A DNA stretch of 64,000 bases, from assembly GCA_964019425.1 (NCBI GenBank), contig OZ025782.1, positions 1,529,880-1,593,879 on the forward strand, read 5' to 3'. Shown piece by piece: positions 10,210 to 20,885 of this stretch. The position numbers and the translations under genes are program-made. The DNA is from Flectonema sp. DT1601 (Eukaryota > Euglenozoa > Diplonemea > Diplonemida > Diplonemidae). A model generated the notes under the pieces. That model saw only the letters and a list, made by a program, of their open reading frames with translations, was not told the DNA's origin and searched no databases. Within the stretch, counting starts at the first letter, position 1, and every line of letters starts with the position of its first letter.

Positions 10210-11127
10210 TATGAACACGGTTTTTTAAAGGGGAAAAAAAAAAAGGGAAGAAATTATGTATTATTATTTTTTTTTTTTTTTGTTAGACTTATGTGCCCAA
10301 AAAAAGTAAGTTTTTGTTGTTGTTTTTTTTTTTTTTTTTTTTACATTGTCAAAACGATGCGAATATTCCACCCACTGCAAACAGAAAAACAATGAGCATT
10401 AATAATGAAGATGACTGCTGCTCATCTTAACCCAAAATTTGTCAAGTCAAGGATGTGGTGATGTTTCTTTTGTTTCCCCCATTCCTTTTTTTTTTTTTTT
10501 TTTCCCTCTTCACTTTTTTTTTTTTTTTCCATCATTCCTCCGTCGTTCTAACTGAGACATCGTCGAGTCAAAATTAGTATGGAGGCGCAATTATAAGGGA
10601 AAACAAGTAACATTTTCCTTATGCCAGTCACCATAACTACCCACATCCTGCCAGCAAGCAATCGGATATTTGTAGGCAAGGGAGGGTACAATACGAGAAT
10701 ATATACTTTAAAAAAAAAAAACACACATCAAAACATAATATTCAGTGCAAAATGGCAAGCAATAATTTATTCACAGAAAAAACGCAGTGATTGATTTAAA
10801 AAAAAAAAAAAAGCGACGAGAAAGAATAAAAAAAATCATTCTCGTTGTCGCATTCTTTCAGAAGAATCTTTTTTTTTTTTTTTTCCTTTTTTTCCTTTTT
10901 TTTTTTCTTCTTTAAAATCAACCAGTAGTGTTTTAGTGCACCGGCCTACTAGCCGGAACGATCATTTTTCCTACCAGAGTAAAGACCCCCACGTAATAAC
11001 AACAACAACAAACTTCGCATCCTCAGGCGCAATCACTCAACGGTGTCGAATCAGGCAACACATGTCAGTTAAAGTCTTAAGCGACTATAAATAATACTGG
11101 AATGACCTTCGTAGTAAAATAACATCT
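10210..11127. other. intergenic spacer
   Basis: Homopolymer-rich DNA with no gene I can support. A short inverted pair (CGGCCTACTAGCCGG, near 10941-10955) could form a hairpin. Confidence 0.4.
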
Positions 11128-12421
11128 CTAATCAATCCCCTCTATGTCAGTTGTGATGGTCGGCTCCAGTTTCCGTTTTTTCTTCTCCTCTTCAAGAGTG
11201 TCCTCCTGTTGTTGTTATTGTTATTTACAAAGATTAATATGTTGTGGGAATTGAGTAAAAAACATAAAATTAATAAATAAAAACAAACCAATGAACCTGC
11301 AAACGATAACGCTGCTTCAAGTTTTTGCTTTGCGAGTACCTGTTTTTGATTTTTTATTTTTTTTTTACTGACAAACAATTAATGATCATTTTTTCTGATA
11401 ACTACAACACAAGACATACCCTTTTTTCTGCTTCAGCGACTTCGGCAGCCTCGGCTGCGGATTTCTCAGTGAGGCGACGCATCTTCGCTATCGGGTCGGC
11501 AAGCTCAATCATTTCATTAGTTACTTCATCTCCTCTAGCAGCTGCTTGAATTGCGTCAATAAGCCCTTGGGTATACGGAGGAAGCATTTTTTCAGGCATG
11601 GGAAGATCTTTTTCGTGAGCTGCTTGCTCAGCTAATTGTCGCTCTCTGGCCTGCGCAAGACGAGTAGCGTCGTCTTCGGTGAAAGACTCTTCAGTGCATT
11701 TGGTGGGTAGTTTTGGTTCACCAGGTCCAGGGGCGAGATCCTTCTCAAGAAATCGATTTAACGGATAAAAACAAACAGCTATATACCGACCATCAAATGG
11801 ACGGAGGTGTAAAGCACGTTGTGCTTCATCTGCTGCAGCATCTGAGTCGAACCAAACAAACAATCGAACTGCTTCACAGTCTGGGAAGGTGGTGTCTTGA
11901 ACTTCATAAGCAGTCGCCTTTCTCACTGTCCCATATTGTGTTGCGGCTGCTATTAATTCCTCTCGGAGGGTAGCGTCGACTTGTCCTCTGCCTACCATAT
12001 TTCTAATTAGAATTACTTCAGATTTTCTTTTTTTATTTGCGCGTTTTCGCTGCTGATCTTTTGCTTTACGTTGAACGGATGTTAAGACTGACCTCTCCAT
12101 TGCTGATCGAAGTTGAATTAAAGACATGTATTGGAAATGTGTTTGTTGTTGTGCCTTACGAAGGTAAACAGGTATCACTTTGATCCATTCTTTTTCCATT
12201 TTTGGATTCCCTTTTAAGTTTTCTGGAGGTTCTTGCAGATCTTCAGGTGAGAAGTTCAGTCTTTTTCCAGTAGAGCCATACACCACCAATTGAGTGGGTT
12301 TAAGTTCCTCTCCTCCCGTTATAGTGAGAGGTACTGCTGCTGGTTGTTGTAACTTCCCTCTCTCTTTATTTATTATATTGGCTAGTACCGCCTGTACGAC
12401 ATGGTCACCCGCATCGCCCAT
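11128..12421 (-). CDS. SPF45/RBM17-like UHM splicing factor, three exons
   Basis: Exons 12421-11420, 11339-11289 and 11205-11128 give a 376-residue protein. Introns are GTATGT...AACAG and GTTTGT...AACAG; the second 5' site was chosen because it keeps the last exon open to its TAG. Residues ~136-228 form a U2AF-homology-motif RRM closely resembling that of SPF45/RBM17: ILIRNMVGRGQVD, EAVRLFVWFDS, then the RPF (RxF) ligand-binding motif at 207-209 and RYIAVCFYPLNRF. Family role: UHM proteins bind tryptophan-containing ULM peptides of SF3b155/U2AF and influence 3' splice-site choice. The N-terminal half has KEWIKVIPVYLRKAQQQ and a Lys/Arg-rich stretch; the C-terminus is an acidic/basic helix. 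I see no G-patch domain, so it is shorter than metazoan SPF45. Confidence 0.78.
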
Positions 12422-12429
12422 CTCCGAAC

Positions 12430-13648
12430 CCCCTTCTCCGTACCCTGTTCTCTTGTACTCTAGATTATTATGTTGTTTTTGTTGTGAAGCTTAGCTTCTT
12501 AATATCATCTATGTTACTTTATGATGCTGTGAGGAAAATGATACGTAAAATAAGTAATTAAGGCTAAACTGGAAAAAACACAACAAGAGATTTAACTTCA
12601 TTTTTTTTTAGTCTCCTATGGGATTGAAAAAAAAAAAAAAAAAAAAAAATGTACACGTGATTTCTGTTTTTTTTTTTTTCTACGATAATTGAACGCACCT
12701 CAGATGGATGAACTAAATAAGAAAAAAAACTACAATTGAAATTTTTAAAAAAAAAAAAAAAAAAAATTGCCCACCTAAATTCCAATTAAGGATTCATCCC
12801 AAAAGTTACAGCCAACAGTCAGACATAATAAAATCAAATCAAATTACTTCCCCGACAAAACACTTAACAATTTATGAGTCTGACGTGAAGTGAAACGGAG
12901 GTAGAGAGAGAGCTTAGCGATGACCAATACACGAAAGATGATTGCTGTTGCGGTCGTTTTACAAAAATTCTTAGAAGAAAGAAAGCACAGACTGACATCA
13001 CTCTTTAACTCTATTCACAATTTACGTTTTGGGCCACTGGTCCAGAAAAAAAAAAAAGAGGGAGGGAAGAAAAAAAGGAAGAAGAAAAAAAAAAAGAACG
13101 CTTCTTTTCTTCACAATAATCAAAAATGCAAACAAACTTTAACAGTAGAGCGAATTAGCAAAGAAAAACCACTCAGATTAGCCTCATATTTCGTTCAACG
13201 TAGACAGAATCTTGTCGCACGGGGAAATAAGTCATGACCGTAAAAGAACCGTTTTCAATCTGAATAGTTTCTTCTTCGACAAAAAAGAGGAAGAAAAAAA
13301 AAAGAGCGGACAGAAACAAAAAATACAAAAATTGATAATCCTTACCACTTAAATAAATCGCAATGGAGGAATAGATGACCAAAAAGAGCGATGAACGAAG
13401 AACTCGATAAGGGGGAAGTGAGAATAGTGACCAGCTACTTGAGGCACACAAACAACGAGATACAGTGATTCAAAGAGTGAGACAATCAGAGACTCACTCA
13501 TAGGTTTCACGTAATGAAAACAAAATACATTCGCAACAGACGGTTCCAATCATTACAACTTGCCGTTGAGTCACAAGTTTTCATCCGATTTTTCGGAGGA
13601 ATTCTTTTTTTTTTTTTTTTACAAAACTGCAAATAAAATAGTTTCTAT
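12430..13648. other. intergenic spacer upstream of the splicing factor gene
   Basis: Homopolymer-rich. A plus-strand open frame at 12920-13237 starts MTNTRKMIAVAVVLQKFLEE but soon runs into poly-lysine encoded by poly-A, so it is probably chance. Confidence 0.4.
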
Positions 13649-16228
13649 TTATTCCGCAATGACAGCATCTTCCATCTCAACTATCTTTTCATCACCTGCA
13701 TCGTTAAGGATGCCGGCTTCATGAGGATGAATATAAGAGACGTGGCATATTTCTGAACGAAGGATGGGGGAGATATACTTTTCATCAAGTCTCGCAAGTC
13801 GGGACATCAAAGCTTTGGATTTATCGGGTGATTCTGACGGTGATTCTGGAGACTGATCGTTTTCAATGAGCGGAGATTCCTTATCAGAGAGTGGATCACT
13901 ACCCCCAGTAAGTTGTAGTTTTGCTAGTAGATATTCAGTAAAGGCTCCCATAACCACGACAGTCAGTACGACCATCATTAATGTGGTTGAGACGAAGACT
14001 CTGGCGATGTCGACAGTGATGTAGTCGTTTGGATTTTTTGATGTTTTCTCATCTTTTTGAGCTCTCGTCAACATAATCAAAGAAAGACCAAACGCAATTG
14101 CACCTCGTAATCCAGAAAACCACATGAAGAATTGCATGCTTCCGGTAACCTTTCCTCTTTTTCTATTTGTATTCGCCATCGCAGATAACGGAAAGATATT
14201 CAAACCTCTTGCCAATAACATTATCAAATAAACCATTCCAATAAATCCGAAATTCCAATTATGTTTGCTAAAAGACCAAAATGCCTGTCCAAGCAATACA
14301 AAAACATACGTCTCAGCAAGATGAGCCAAAGTTTTAAAAACAAACACAGCTGACTCACGAGCATCTTGACTAAGATTATACATAGCATGGTGTCCCTCAA
14401 TTCTACCACATATAAATAGCGACATAATACCAGAAAGGCTCAGCATTTCAGCTAAGTAGTAAGACCCAAGTGCGAATGCTCCGATGATAATGATCTCAAT
14501 AGAAGGGTGGTGGGTAAAGTCAACGTGTTTTACAAACAAAGAACACAAACAACCAATTAAATAACCAATTAAACAAGAAAGAACTGAAATTTTAATAAAA
14601 TCGACGGTGGCGAGCAGCAGAGATGAAGCAGTTAACTCCTGGTCAACGAACGTGATCATCACATTATACAAAACAATACTCACAGCATCATTCAAAACCG
14701 CCTCTCCGAATACTAAATTGTACAACAAAGGTGGCTTTTTAAGATCAAATTTCTGACCTAAAACCGCAATCACCGCCACAGGATCAACTGCAGATAACAA
14801 CGCTCCAAATGCAAGAGAGATAAACGGAGCACCGGGGTGATCTGCAAGCTGGCTGAATGTAAAGCTTGATATTCCATATACCAAAAATCCAATAGTGCAT
14901 GCTGAGATTAGTGTTCCAAGCACAGCATAAAGTAAGATAGTTCCCAAATTTTTCATCACACCTTTGTGTTCAAGAGTGAATCCCGCTTCGAATATAATCG
15001 GAGGTAGGATGAATAGGGCGAATATTTCCTCATCAAATTGAATGTGAGAATCGAGATCACCGTCAATCAGGTATTCCACTAAATACATAACTCCTCCAAT
15101 GATTGCTCCGCACATAATAACGCCAGCTGATTCTGATAAAGCTTTTACTTGTAACTTTTGTACTATCCTCACTGTAGAGAATGCCATAACAATTATGACA
15201 GTTATAAAGAAATAGTCCTGTGCGGATCCTTCTTCTTCTTCCTCAGGACGCTCGACACATATCTGATGACTTTTTACCCAAAAGCATTCTTTCTCTGCCT
15301 GACACGTAATATTTGTAAGTTGCTGCTCGCATTTGTCTTCGGGTTCTGATACTGTTGCGCAATGTTTACCAGCTGGGTTCCATTTACAATTTGATAACTT
15401 CTCACAATCAGATTGAGAGTGAATTAATGAACAGCTCTCCTCATGAGGTGTCGTGGTACAACTACTGTTTGATGAGTGCCATGTACCTCCGTGATGAATA
15501 CACTTCTCTTCCTCAGAGATACCAACACACGATGTGGTATTCCACTCGCAGTGTGAATTGGTAGTACATTCATTCTCTGTTTTTAGTTCAGTACAATTAT
15601 CATTGTGGGGTTGTGTGATACAGGATGAATTTACCCAATGACCTCCGTGGGCAGTGCAATCTTTTTCTTCAGATAATTCAACACAAGATGACGATGAGGT
15701 ATTCCAATTACAATGAGCATCGAGAACACATTCAGACTTTGTTGGTAATAAAGAACAATGGTTAGAACACGAAGTATTTGAGGGAAACCATTGACCTCCG
15801 TGAGCAATGCACTCTTCTTGTTTAGATATCTCAACGCACGATGTGGTATTCCATTTACAATGAACATCACTAACACAATTTGATTCAAGTAATGACATGC
15901 AGTGGGACTGACTTGAATTAACAACACACGAACTTACATTCCAAAGACATCGAACGTCAACTTCACATAAATTTTGAGACATCGCAGAACAGTCGAGAGA
16001 AGCAGCAATCACACAGCGATTCGATTCAAAGACACAATTTGATATTTTTACACACTCAGCAGCAGTCATGTTTACTTGACAAGGCGACGTGATACAAGAC
16101 GTTACATTCCACATGCAGTCGTTATTTTGATCACAAGAAACCTTTAAATTACCACCACAGTTATCACACATTACCCCAATAGTCAACAAATTCCATAAAA
16201 ATAATAATAGCAGTGCGTTTCCACTCAT
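13649..16228 (-). CDS. NHE-type cation/proton antiporter with Cys-rich ectodomain
   Basis: 859 residues in one exon. Residues 1-21 look like a signal peptide (LLLLFLWNLLTIGVM). Residues ~22-328 are a tandem Cys-rich ectodomain of roughly ten units built on C-x-W-N-x-(T/S)-S-C, many with N-glycosylation sequons (WNTTSC). About a dozen membrane segments start near 340 and form a CPA1/NHE transporter: LPPIIFEAGF, SAVDPVAVIAVLGQ (479-492), FGEAVLNDAVSIVL (507-520) with the Asn513-Asp514 ion-binding pair, and MWFSGLRGAIAFGLSL. These signatures resemble organellar/NHE8-like exchangers more than plasma-membrane NHE1. The tail is short and Ser/acidic-rich. Expected role: Na+(K+)/H+ exchange across an endomembrane or the plasma membrane. 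The ectodomain, facing the lumen or outside, is the unusual part. A CAG lies 32 nt upstream of the ATG. Confidence 0.9.
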   Translation of the reverse strand: MSGNALLLLFLWNLLTIGVMCDNCGGNLKVSCDQNNDCMWNVTSCITSPCQVNMTAAECVKISNCVFESNRCVIAASLDCSAMSQNLCEVDVRCLWNVSSCVVNSSQSHCMSLLESNCVSDVHCKWNTTSCVEISKQEECIAHGGQWFPSNTSCSNHCSLLPTKSECVLDAHCNWNTSSSSCVELSEEKDCTAHGGHWVNSSCITQPHNDNCTELKTENECTTNSHCEWNTTSCVGISEEEKCIHHGGTWHSSNSSCTTTPHEESCSLIHSQSDCEKLSNCKWNPAGKHCATVSEPEDKCEQQLTNITCQAEKECFWVKSHQICVERPEEEEEGSAQDYFFITVIIVMAFSTVRIVQKLQVKALSESAGVIMCGAIIGGVMYLVEYLIDGDLDSHIQFDEEIFALFILPPIIFEAGFTLEHKGVMKNLGTILLYAVLGTLISACTIGFLVYGISSFTFSQLADHPGAPFISLAFGALLSAVDPVAVIAVLGQKFDLKKPPLLYNLVFGEAVLNDAVSIVLYNVMITFVDQELTASSLLLATVDFIKISVLSCLIGYLIGCLCSLFVKHVDFTHHPSIEIIIIGAFALGSYYLAEMLSLSGIMSLFICGRIEGHHAMYNLSQDARESAVFVFKTLAHLAETYVFVLLGQAFWSFSKHNWNFGFIGMVYLIMLLARGLNIFPLSAMANTNRKRGKVTGSMQFFMWFSGLRGAIAFGLSLIMLTRAQKDEKTSKNPNDYITVDIARVFVSTTLMMVVLTVVVMGAFTEYLLAKLQLTGGSDPLSDKESPLIENDQSPESPSESPDKSKALMSRLARLDEKYISPILRSEICHVSYIHPHEAGILNDAGDEKIVEMEDAVIAE

Positions 16229-16263
16229 TTTTTTTTTCTTTTCTTGTTTTTTTGTTTTTCCTG

Positions 16264-18867
16264 TTTACTTTGAAGAATGAATAAAAATTTGTGTTCAGAA
16301 GGTATATTTTGAAAAAAACACAAATACCGTTCTTGAATCTGCATTTTTTTTTTTTTTTTTGTTGGTTTCATCTGGGAGAATTAAAAAATAAAAGTAAAAA
16401 AAAAATAATGTTACTTTCATAAAAGCATATTCGTATTCATATCTAAAGTTGTTGTTCAGCATCTACAAGTTAAAACAGAAAAAACTTGTCAGCCAATCAA
16501 AGGAAAAATGTGACATAAAATTGATTTTCATTTTTAAAAAAGAAAATAAAGAAAATAGAACGGAGCTGGAAGATATGAGTTGAAACGATTTAAAAAAAAA
16601 AAAAAAAAAAAAAGAAAAAGAAAAAGAAACACCCCGTTGGCATTGATAAGAAAACACGATTATTTTAACTTTTCAATTAACGGGAAGAATGAAAGGGGAA
16701 AAAAAAAAAGAAAAAAAAGAAAAAGAAAAAGAACAATCATCAATAATAAAATTTAGCAAACTAAGTTAATTTTTGATGGGGAAAAAAGATATGTCAGGCC
16801 AGGGGGGGTCTGCCCCGCTCTTTATAAAAAAACGCTGCGACCATTTTTGGCGTAGGGGGAAAGAAGCAGAAACACAGAGAAAAAATGAAGCTCACAAACA
16901 TCGTTAAGTTTTTAAATCCATCTTTTCAACAATAAAAAAAAACAGATAAATTAGTCGGTAGGCAGTTATCCATTCCAACGTTACTGGAGACTACGAGCTC
17001 TAGCAGGGTAACTCACAGCAACAGAGGACACAATCCGTAACCAGCAATTTAACAATTTATGAAGGATCTCATTATAACAACAACGACACGTAACACCAAC
17101 TCAAAACACACAGGAAGTCGAATATTGAACAATTTAAAAAAAAAAAAAAACCTTCCAAATAAATATCCCTGGCTGCAGATCATCCGCAGCTAAAAAGAGA
17201 CATAAGAGTGAGGATAATAAAGATAAGGGGGGGAAAAAAGGGGGGGAGAAAACATAATAGAAAAACGGAGCAGAGAATATTTTTCTTTTTTTTTTCTACA
17301 CACAAATCAGCACATAATCCAACTACGAACAGGTAGTTGGTCGGACGATGCAACACAAAGAGCGGAGGATGCCATGAGTCGGGAATAAAAGAAGGGGAGA
17401 TACATAAAAGGGTGAACAAGACACACGCAATGTCATATATGAATGGGAACAAAAAAGACCAGAGATTAAGGTAATCACAAAGTGTTGACTTTTTCGCTTT
17501 AAAACAAAAGAAAATAATAATAATAATAATAAAAGGCAAGGCTGTATACGAATGGGGTTTTGATGCGGGCTCGATGATAAGAACTTCGATGAGGATATTA
17601 CCTCCCTGAAGATTCAAAAAAAAAAAAAAAAAAAAGAAACAAGAAAAAAAAAACACACACAATCAATAACACAGAAAATCGAAGCACCAGATTACCACAC
17701 AAACTACAACCATTTTAAATAAAAATGAATAAATAAAAAAGAGGAAGAAAAAAGGAAGAGGAAGAATAAATATATGCCTAGGGTACACTATCTTACACGC
17801 GATGACGCTGCGCAAGACTCCCCCAAGCAATAAATAAGCCAAACTCACTTAATCTCCTCCGCAGTGACATCGTCCGTTATTTCTTAGTTTGATGAAGTGT
17901 TGGATTAGCATACAAAGAAATAGTCATGAAAGAAAAAAAAATAAGTAGAAAATTTATTTTTTTTATTTTTTTTTTATTTATTTTTTTCGAAGTCAGGTCA
18001 AAAAATTTCCGGAGAAATTGTCTCCGATCAAAACAAATAATTTCAAAGCATCGTCTCTCTCGTGTATCTCCCAAGTGACTTGTTAAGCATGCGCGAAGTT
18101 GCTGCATGTCTTGTTAATTTCACTAAAAAAGATATGAAAAGAGAAATCTAAATAAAAATTAAAAAAAATTCGTGTTATAATGAATTCATGAAACAAAAAC
18201 GTATCCATGAGACACACATGAGTGTCGTTGAAGAAAAAAGAAAAAATCAAATTACATACTTATTTTGCGGGGTTTTCGCAATATTTTAAAAAATAAGAAT
18301 ACAATCTTCTGCGGGATAGTGGACGCGTCGAAGTGAAGTACGAGTGACACACAAAGCTAGTCGCTGTACAACACAAGTAGAACTAAATTAGAGATTTGCC
18401 GGTTTATTTTTTTTTTTCTGTGACAAAATACAAAACAAATTCATCGCGCTGTCATTTGGTATAAAATTAAAAAAAAAAAAAAATGAAATGAAACTTTCGG
18501 ATTCCCCACATCTTTAAATAAAAGTGATAAGATATATTTTTTTTTTTTTAAATTTTTTTTTAGAAAAATAAACCAATAAAACATACATAGACCGAAAGGA
18601 ACAAAAAAAACAAAGATTTTAGTGAGTTTTGAGAAACATCCAGCTGCAATAATTAACCCCACAACGCAGCAAAAATATTTTAGGAAAGTACCTCGAAACT
18701 CACAAAAGGAAAGAAGAATCACAGTAGTCAGTCGTAAATTTAATAGCGCTGGCAGAAACCGGCGCTATTCTTTACAAGTCGACATTGAATTCCAGCTGCG
18801 ACAAAAAAAGTATGGCAGCGAAAAGGTGTTGGAAATCAATACTACTCTTTAAAAAAAAGAGAGAGAA

Positions 18868-18899
<32 letters not shown>

Positions 18900-19671
18900 G
18901 AGAATAATAAAGATGTCAATTCCTTCGGTCTACGATCTACCAAAAGATAAAAATATACCGCAAACAAGAATTATTCTCGTGAGGGAAAAAAAAAAAAAAA
19001 AGATTTTTTTTTTTTTTTTTTAATTTCCTCACGAGAATTGTTCTTTTCATTACAGTTTTTTATATGTATTTCCCTCTCCCCCAAAAAAAAAATTTTTTTT
19101 TGATATTTTTTTTTTAAAAAAGGGCAAAAAAAAAAAAAAAAACACAGTTCGATTTTTATATAAACCATGCATGCCTCGTACTGCCGTTGAAATACTCAGC
19201 GGCGGTACAGGTATGTCTGTGTTGTAATTAATTTTTTTTTTCTTTTTTTTAAAATTAACGGAGTTAAAAATAAAACGTAAATCAGATCAGAGTAATAAAC
19301 AACTCTCCTAACACCAAAAAAATAGAGAGGAAGAATACGGAACGAGAGTTGGGGGTAACTTGATACTAATATTAAATGGAAAGCAACTTGAAACTGGCAA
19401 AAAAACGAGAATAGGGTTCGGCCAAAACTGGTTGCAATATAAGGATTGGAGGGGGTAACTTGATACTTTGATTAAAATATAAATCAACTTGATGTGTATT
19501 CACTTTTTTTTTTTTTTTAGAATTTGCTTTTTTCCTTAAACTAAGGATGTATTCTGTACTTACTTAATTTCAATAAATAAAAAAATTCTTACAAATAAAC
19601 TAATTAGACACCGACGGAAACAAGAACCAAAAACAAGGAAGGGGGTCATCCCCTTTCCAACAATAATTACA
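16264..19671. other. 3.4-kb region with possible small minus-strand exons
   Basis: No complete gene can be built. Exon-like pieces on the minus strand include a stretch near 17878-17845 reading ITDDVTAEEIK before GTGAGT, a stretch starting near 17608 after a poly-T tract and CTTCAG, and a piece near 17192-17155 reading ADDLQPGIFIWK after TTTTTAG. They might belong to one small intron-rich gene whose 5' end lies near 18300, but phases are ambiguous. An open frame at 18441-18722 has two hydrophobic segments and is not convincing. A (GAAA)n microsatellite lies at 18858-18900 and a long hairpin at 18971-19042. Confidence 0.3.
18971..19042. repeat. long perfect hairpin with poly-A/poly-T arms
   Basis: ATTCTCGTGAGG followed by a run of A pairs with a run of T followed by CCTCACGAGAAT. 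This gives arms of about 30 bases with almost no loop. It could extrude as a cruciform or fold in RNA; function unknown. Confidence 0.7.
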
Positions 19672-20139
19672 TTAATAGCCAACAATACTGTATCCTTGAG
19701 CAACATAAGGATCATGTCTGTATGTCAGTGTTGATATTGGTGTCAACAAATCCGATATCTCCCCGTCACTGTTGCTCGATGTGTCACTTTCACTACTCTG
19801 AACAGATAAGCATTGTGAAATACTGCTTCTACTGCTGCTTTCTAAAGAACGAGTTTCGCTGTTCTTGGAACTTTTAACATTATGAAGCTCAGATTTCAAG
19901 GACTCTCTTCCAGTCGATCCTCTTGTCATAATATGAGGATGCTCGCAGTCACCACCTTTTGTACATTTTCCTTTATAAAATAACGAACACTTGATGTGTA
20001 ATTCTAATTTTGTGTACCAAAAAGTTCCGCAAGCTTTGCATCGAAGACAGACTTTTGCTTTGCTTACTTTTCTTACTTTTTCCCACATATTATGGCTGCA
20101 TGGTCTTTCTATGATTTTTGATTCTGCCTCGACTGCCAT
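19672..20139 (-). CDS. small CCCH zinc-finger protein
   Basis: The frame is open from 20196, but I start at the ATG at 20139 because the upstream part is encoded by a poly-T tract and a TTTTATAG acceptor-like site lies 13 nt before it. That gives 155 residues. One zinc-ribbon-like segment, CLRCKACGTFWYTK, is followed by a CCCH finger C-x7-C-x5-C-x3-H (CSLFYKGKCTKGGDCEHPH). The second half is Ser-rich and disordered, ending in a Tyr-rich tail. CCCH fingers usually bind RNA, so an RNA-binding role is likely. Not assigned to a named family. Confidence 0.7.
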   Translation of the reverse strand: MAVEAESKIIERPCSHNMWEKVRKVSKAKVCLRCKACGTFWYTKLELHIKCSLFYKGKCTKGGDCEHPHIMTRGSTGRESLKSELHNVKSSKNSETRSLESSSRSSISQCLSVQSSESDTSSNSDGEISDLLTPISTLTYRHDPYVAQGYSIVGY

Positions 20140-20196
20140 GTTTTGGTTTTTACTATAAAAAAACTGAATGGGGAAAAAAAAAAAAAAAAAAAACAT

Positions 20197-20885
20197 AAAT
20201 AATCACAGTGCAGATCACAAAACATAAGACACTATGAATTATCACTCAACTGTGAAACAAGAAACGTTAATAAATAAAAGATACCATCCCGACACAACTA
20301 GTATAGAAGAACAGAAAAAAAATGGGGGAAGAAAAAAAAAAAAAAAGAATATAATATCACAACAGCTAAATCTAAAGGGGGAGATAATCAGTTGATCACG
20401 TAAAAAAAGGAGAGGGGGGAAAAAATACAACCTGTTATGGATACAGTGCACTATGGCGATGCCTAGCCTTAACTTAGCCTTTTGAAGCAACTTATTAAGT
20501 TTTCGAGAATAATCCATAAATCTAAAAGGGGAAAAGGGAGAAAGCACTTGATAAAACAACCACTTTCTCACTAAACTATGGCACTGCATGGCGGAGCTTT
20601 ATCTTCCTTGCATCATTTAAAAAAAAATAAAAAAAAAAATAAAAAATGAAAAACTTAAACTCACATAGAGAGAAGGGTCACAACACAACTTCAACAATTG
20701 TTGGAATTTTTTTATCTTTTTTTTTTAAATTTTTTTTTTTTCCCTTTCTCCACTCTCGTCTTATTAAGTGCTTCTCTAATTGGAATACGAAGGGGAGACC
20801 AGGGATGAACAGGTGGAGAAGAATACAGACGAATGGTATAAAATACGAAACTATAAAGTTGCCACGCTGGTGGTAATCTACTCAG
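20197..20885. other. intergenic spacer with one possible short exon
   Basis: On the minus strand a segment ending near 20430 reads MDYSRKLNKLLQKAKLR then IAIVHCIHN before CAG|GTTGTA. It looks like a first coding exon, but I cannot find compatible downstream exons. The rest is homopolymer-rich. Confidence 0.3.

Noticed and set aside
12564-12785. Frames rich in Phe or Lys across spacers (also 1329-1574, 32530-32868, 48320-48745)
   Set aside because: Created by poly-T/poly-A runs, with no protein-like composition outside them.
17180-17662. 160-residue hydrophobic frame
   Set aside because: Begins in poly-T (poly-Phe), has no family features, and crosses likely splice sites; at most it contains exon pieces.
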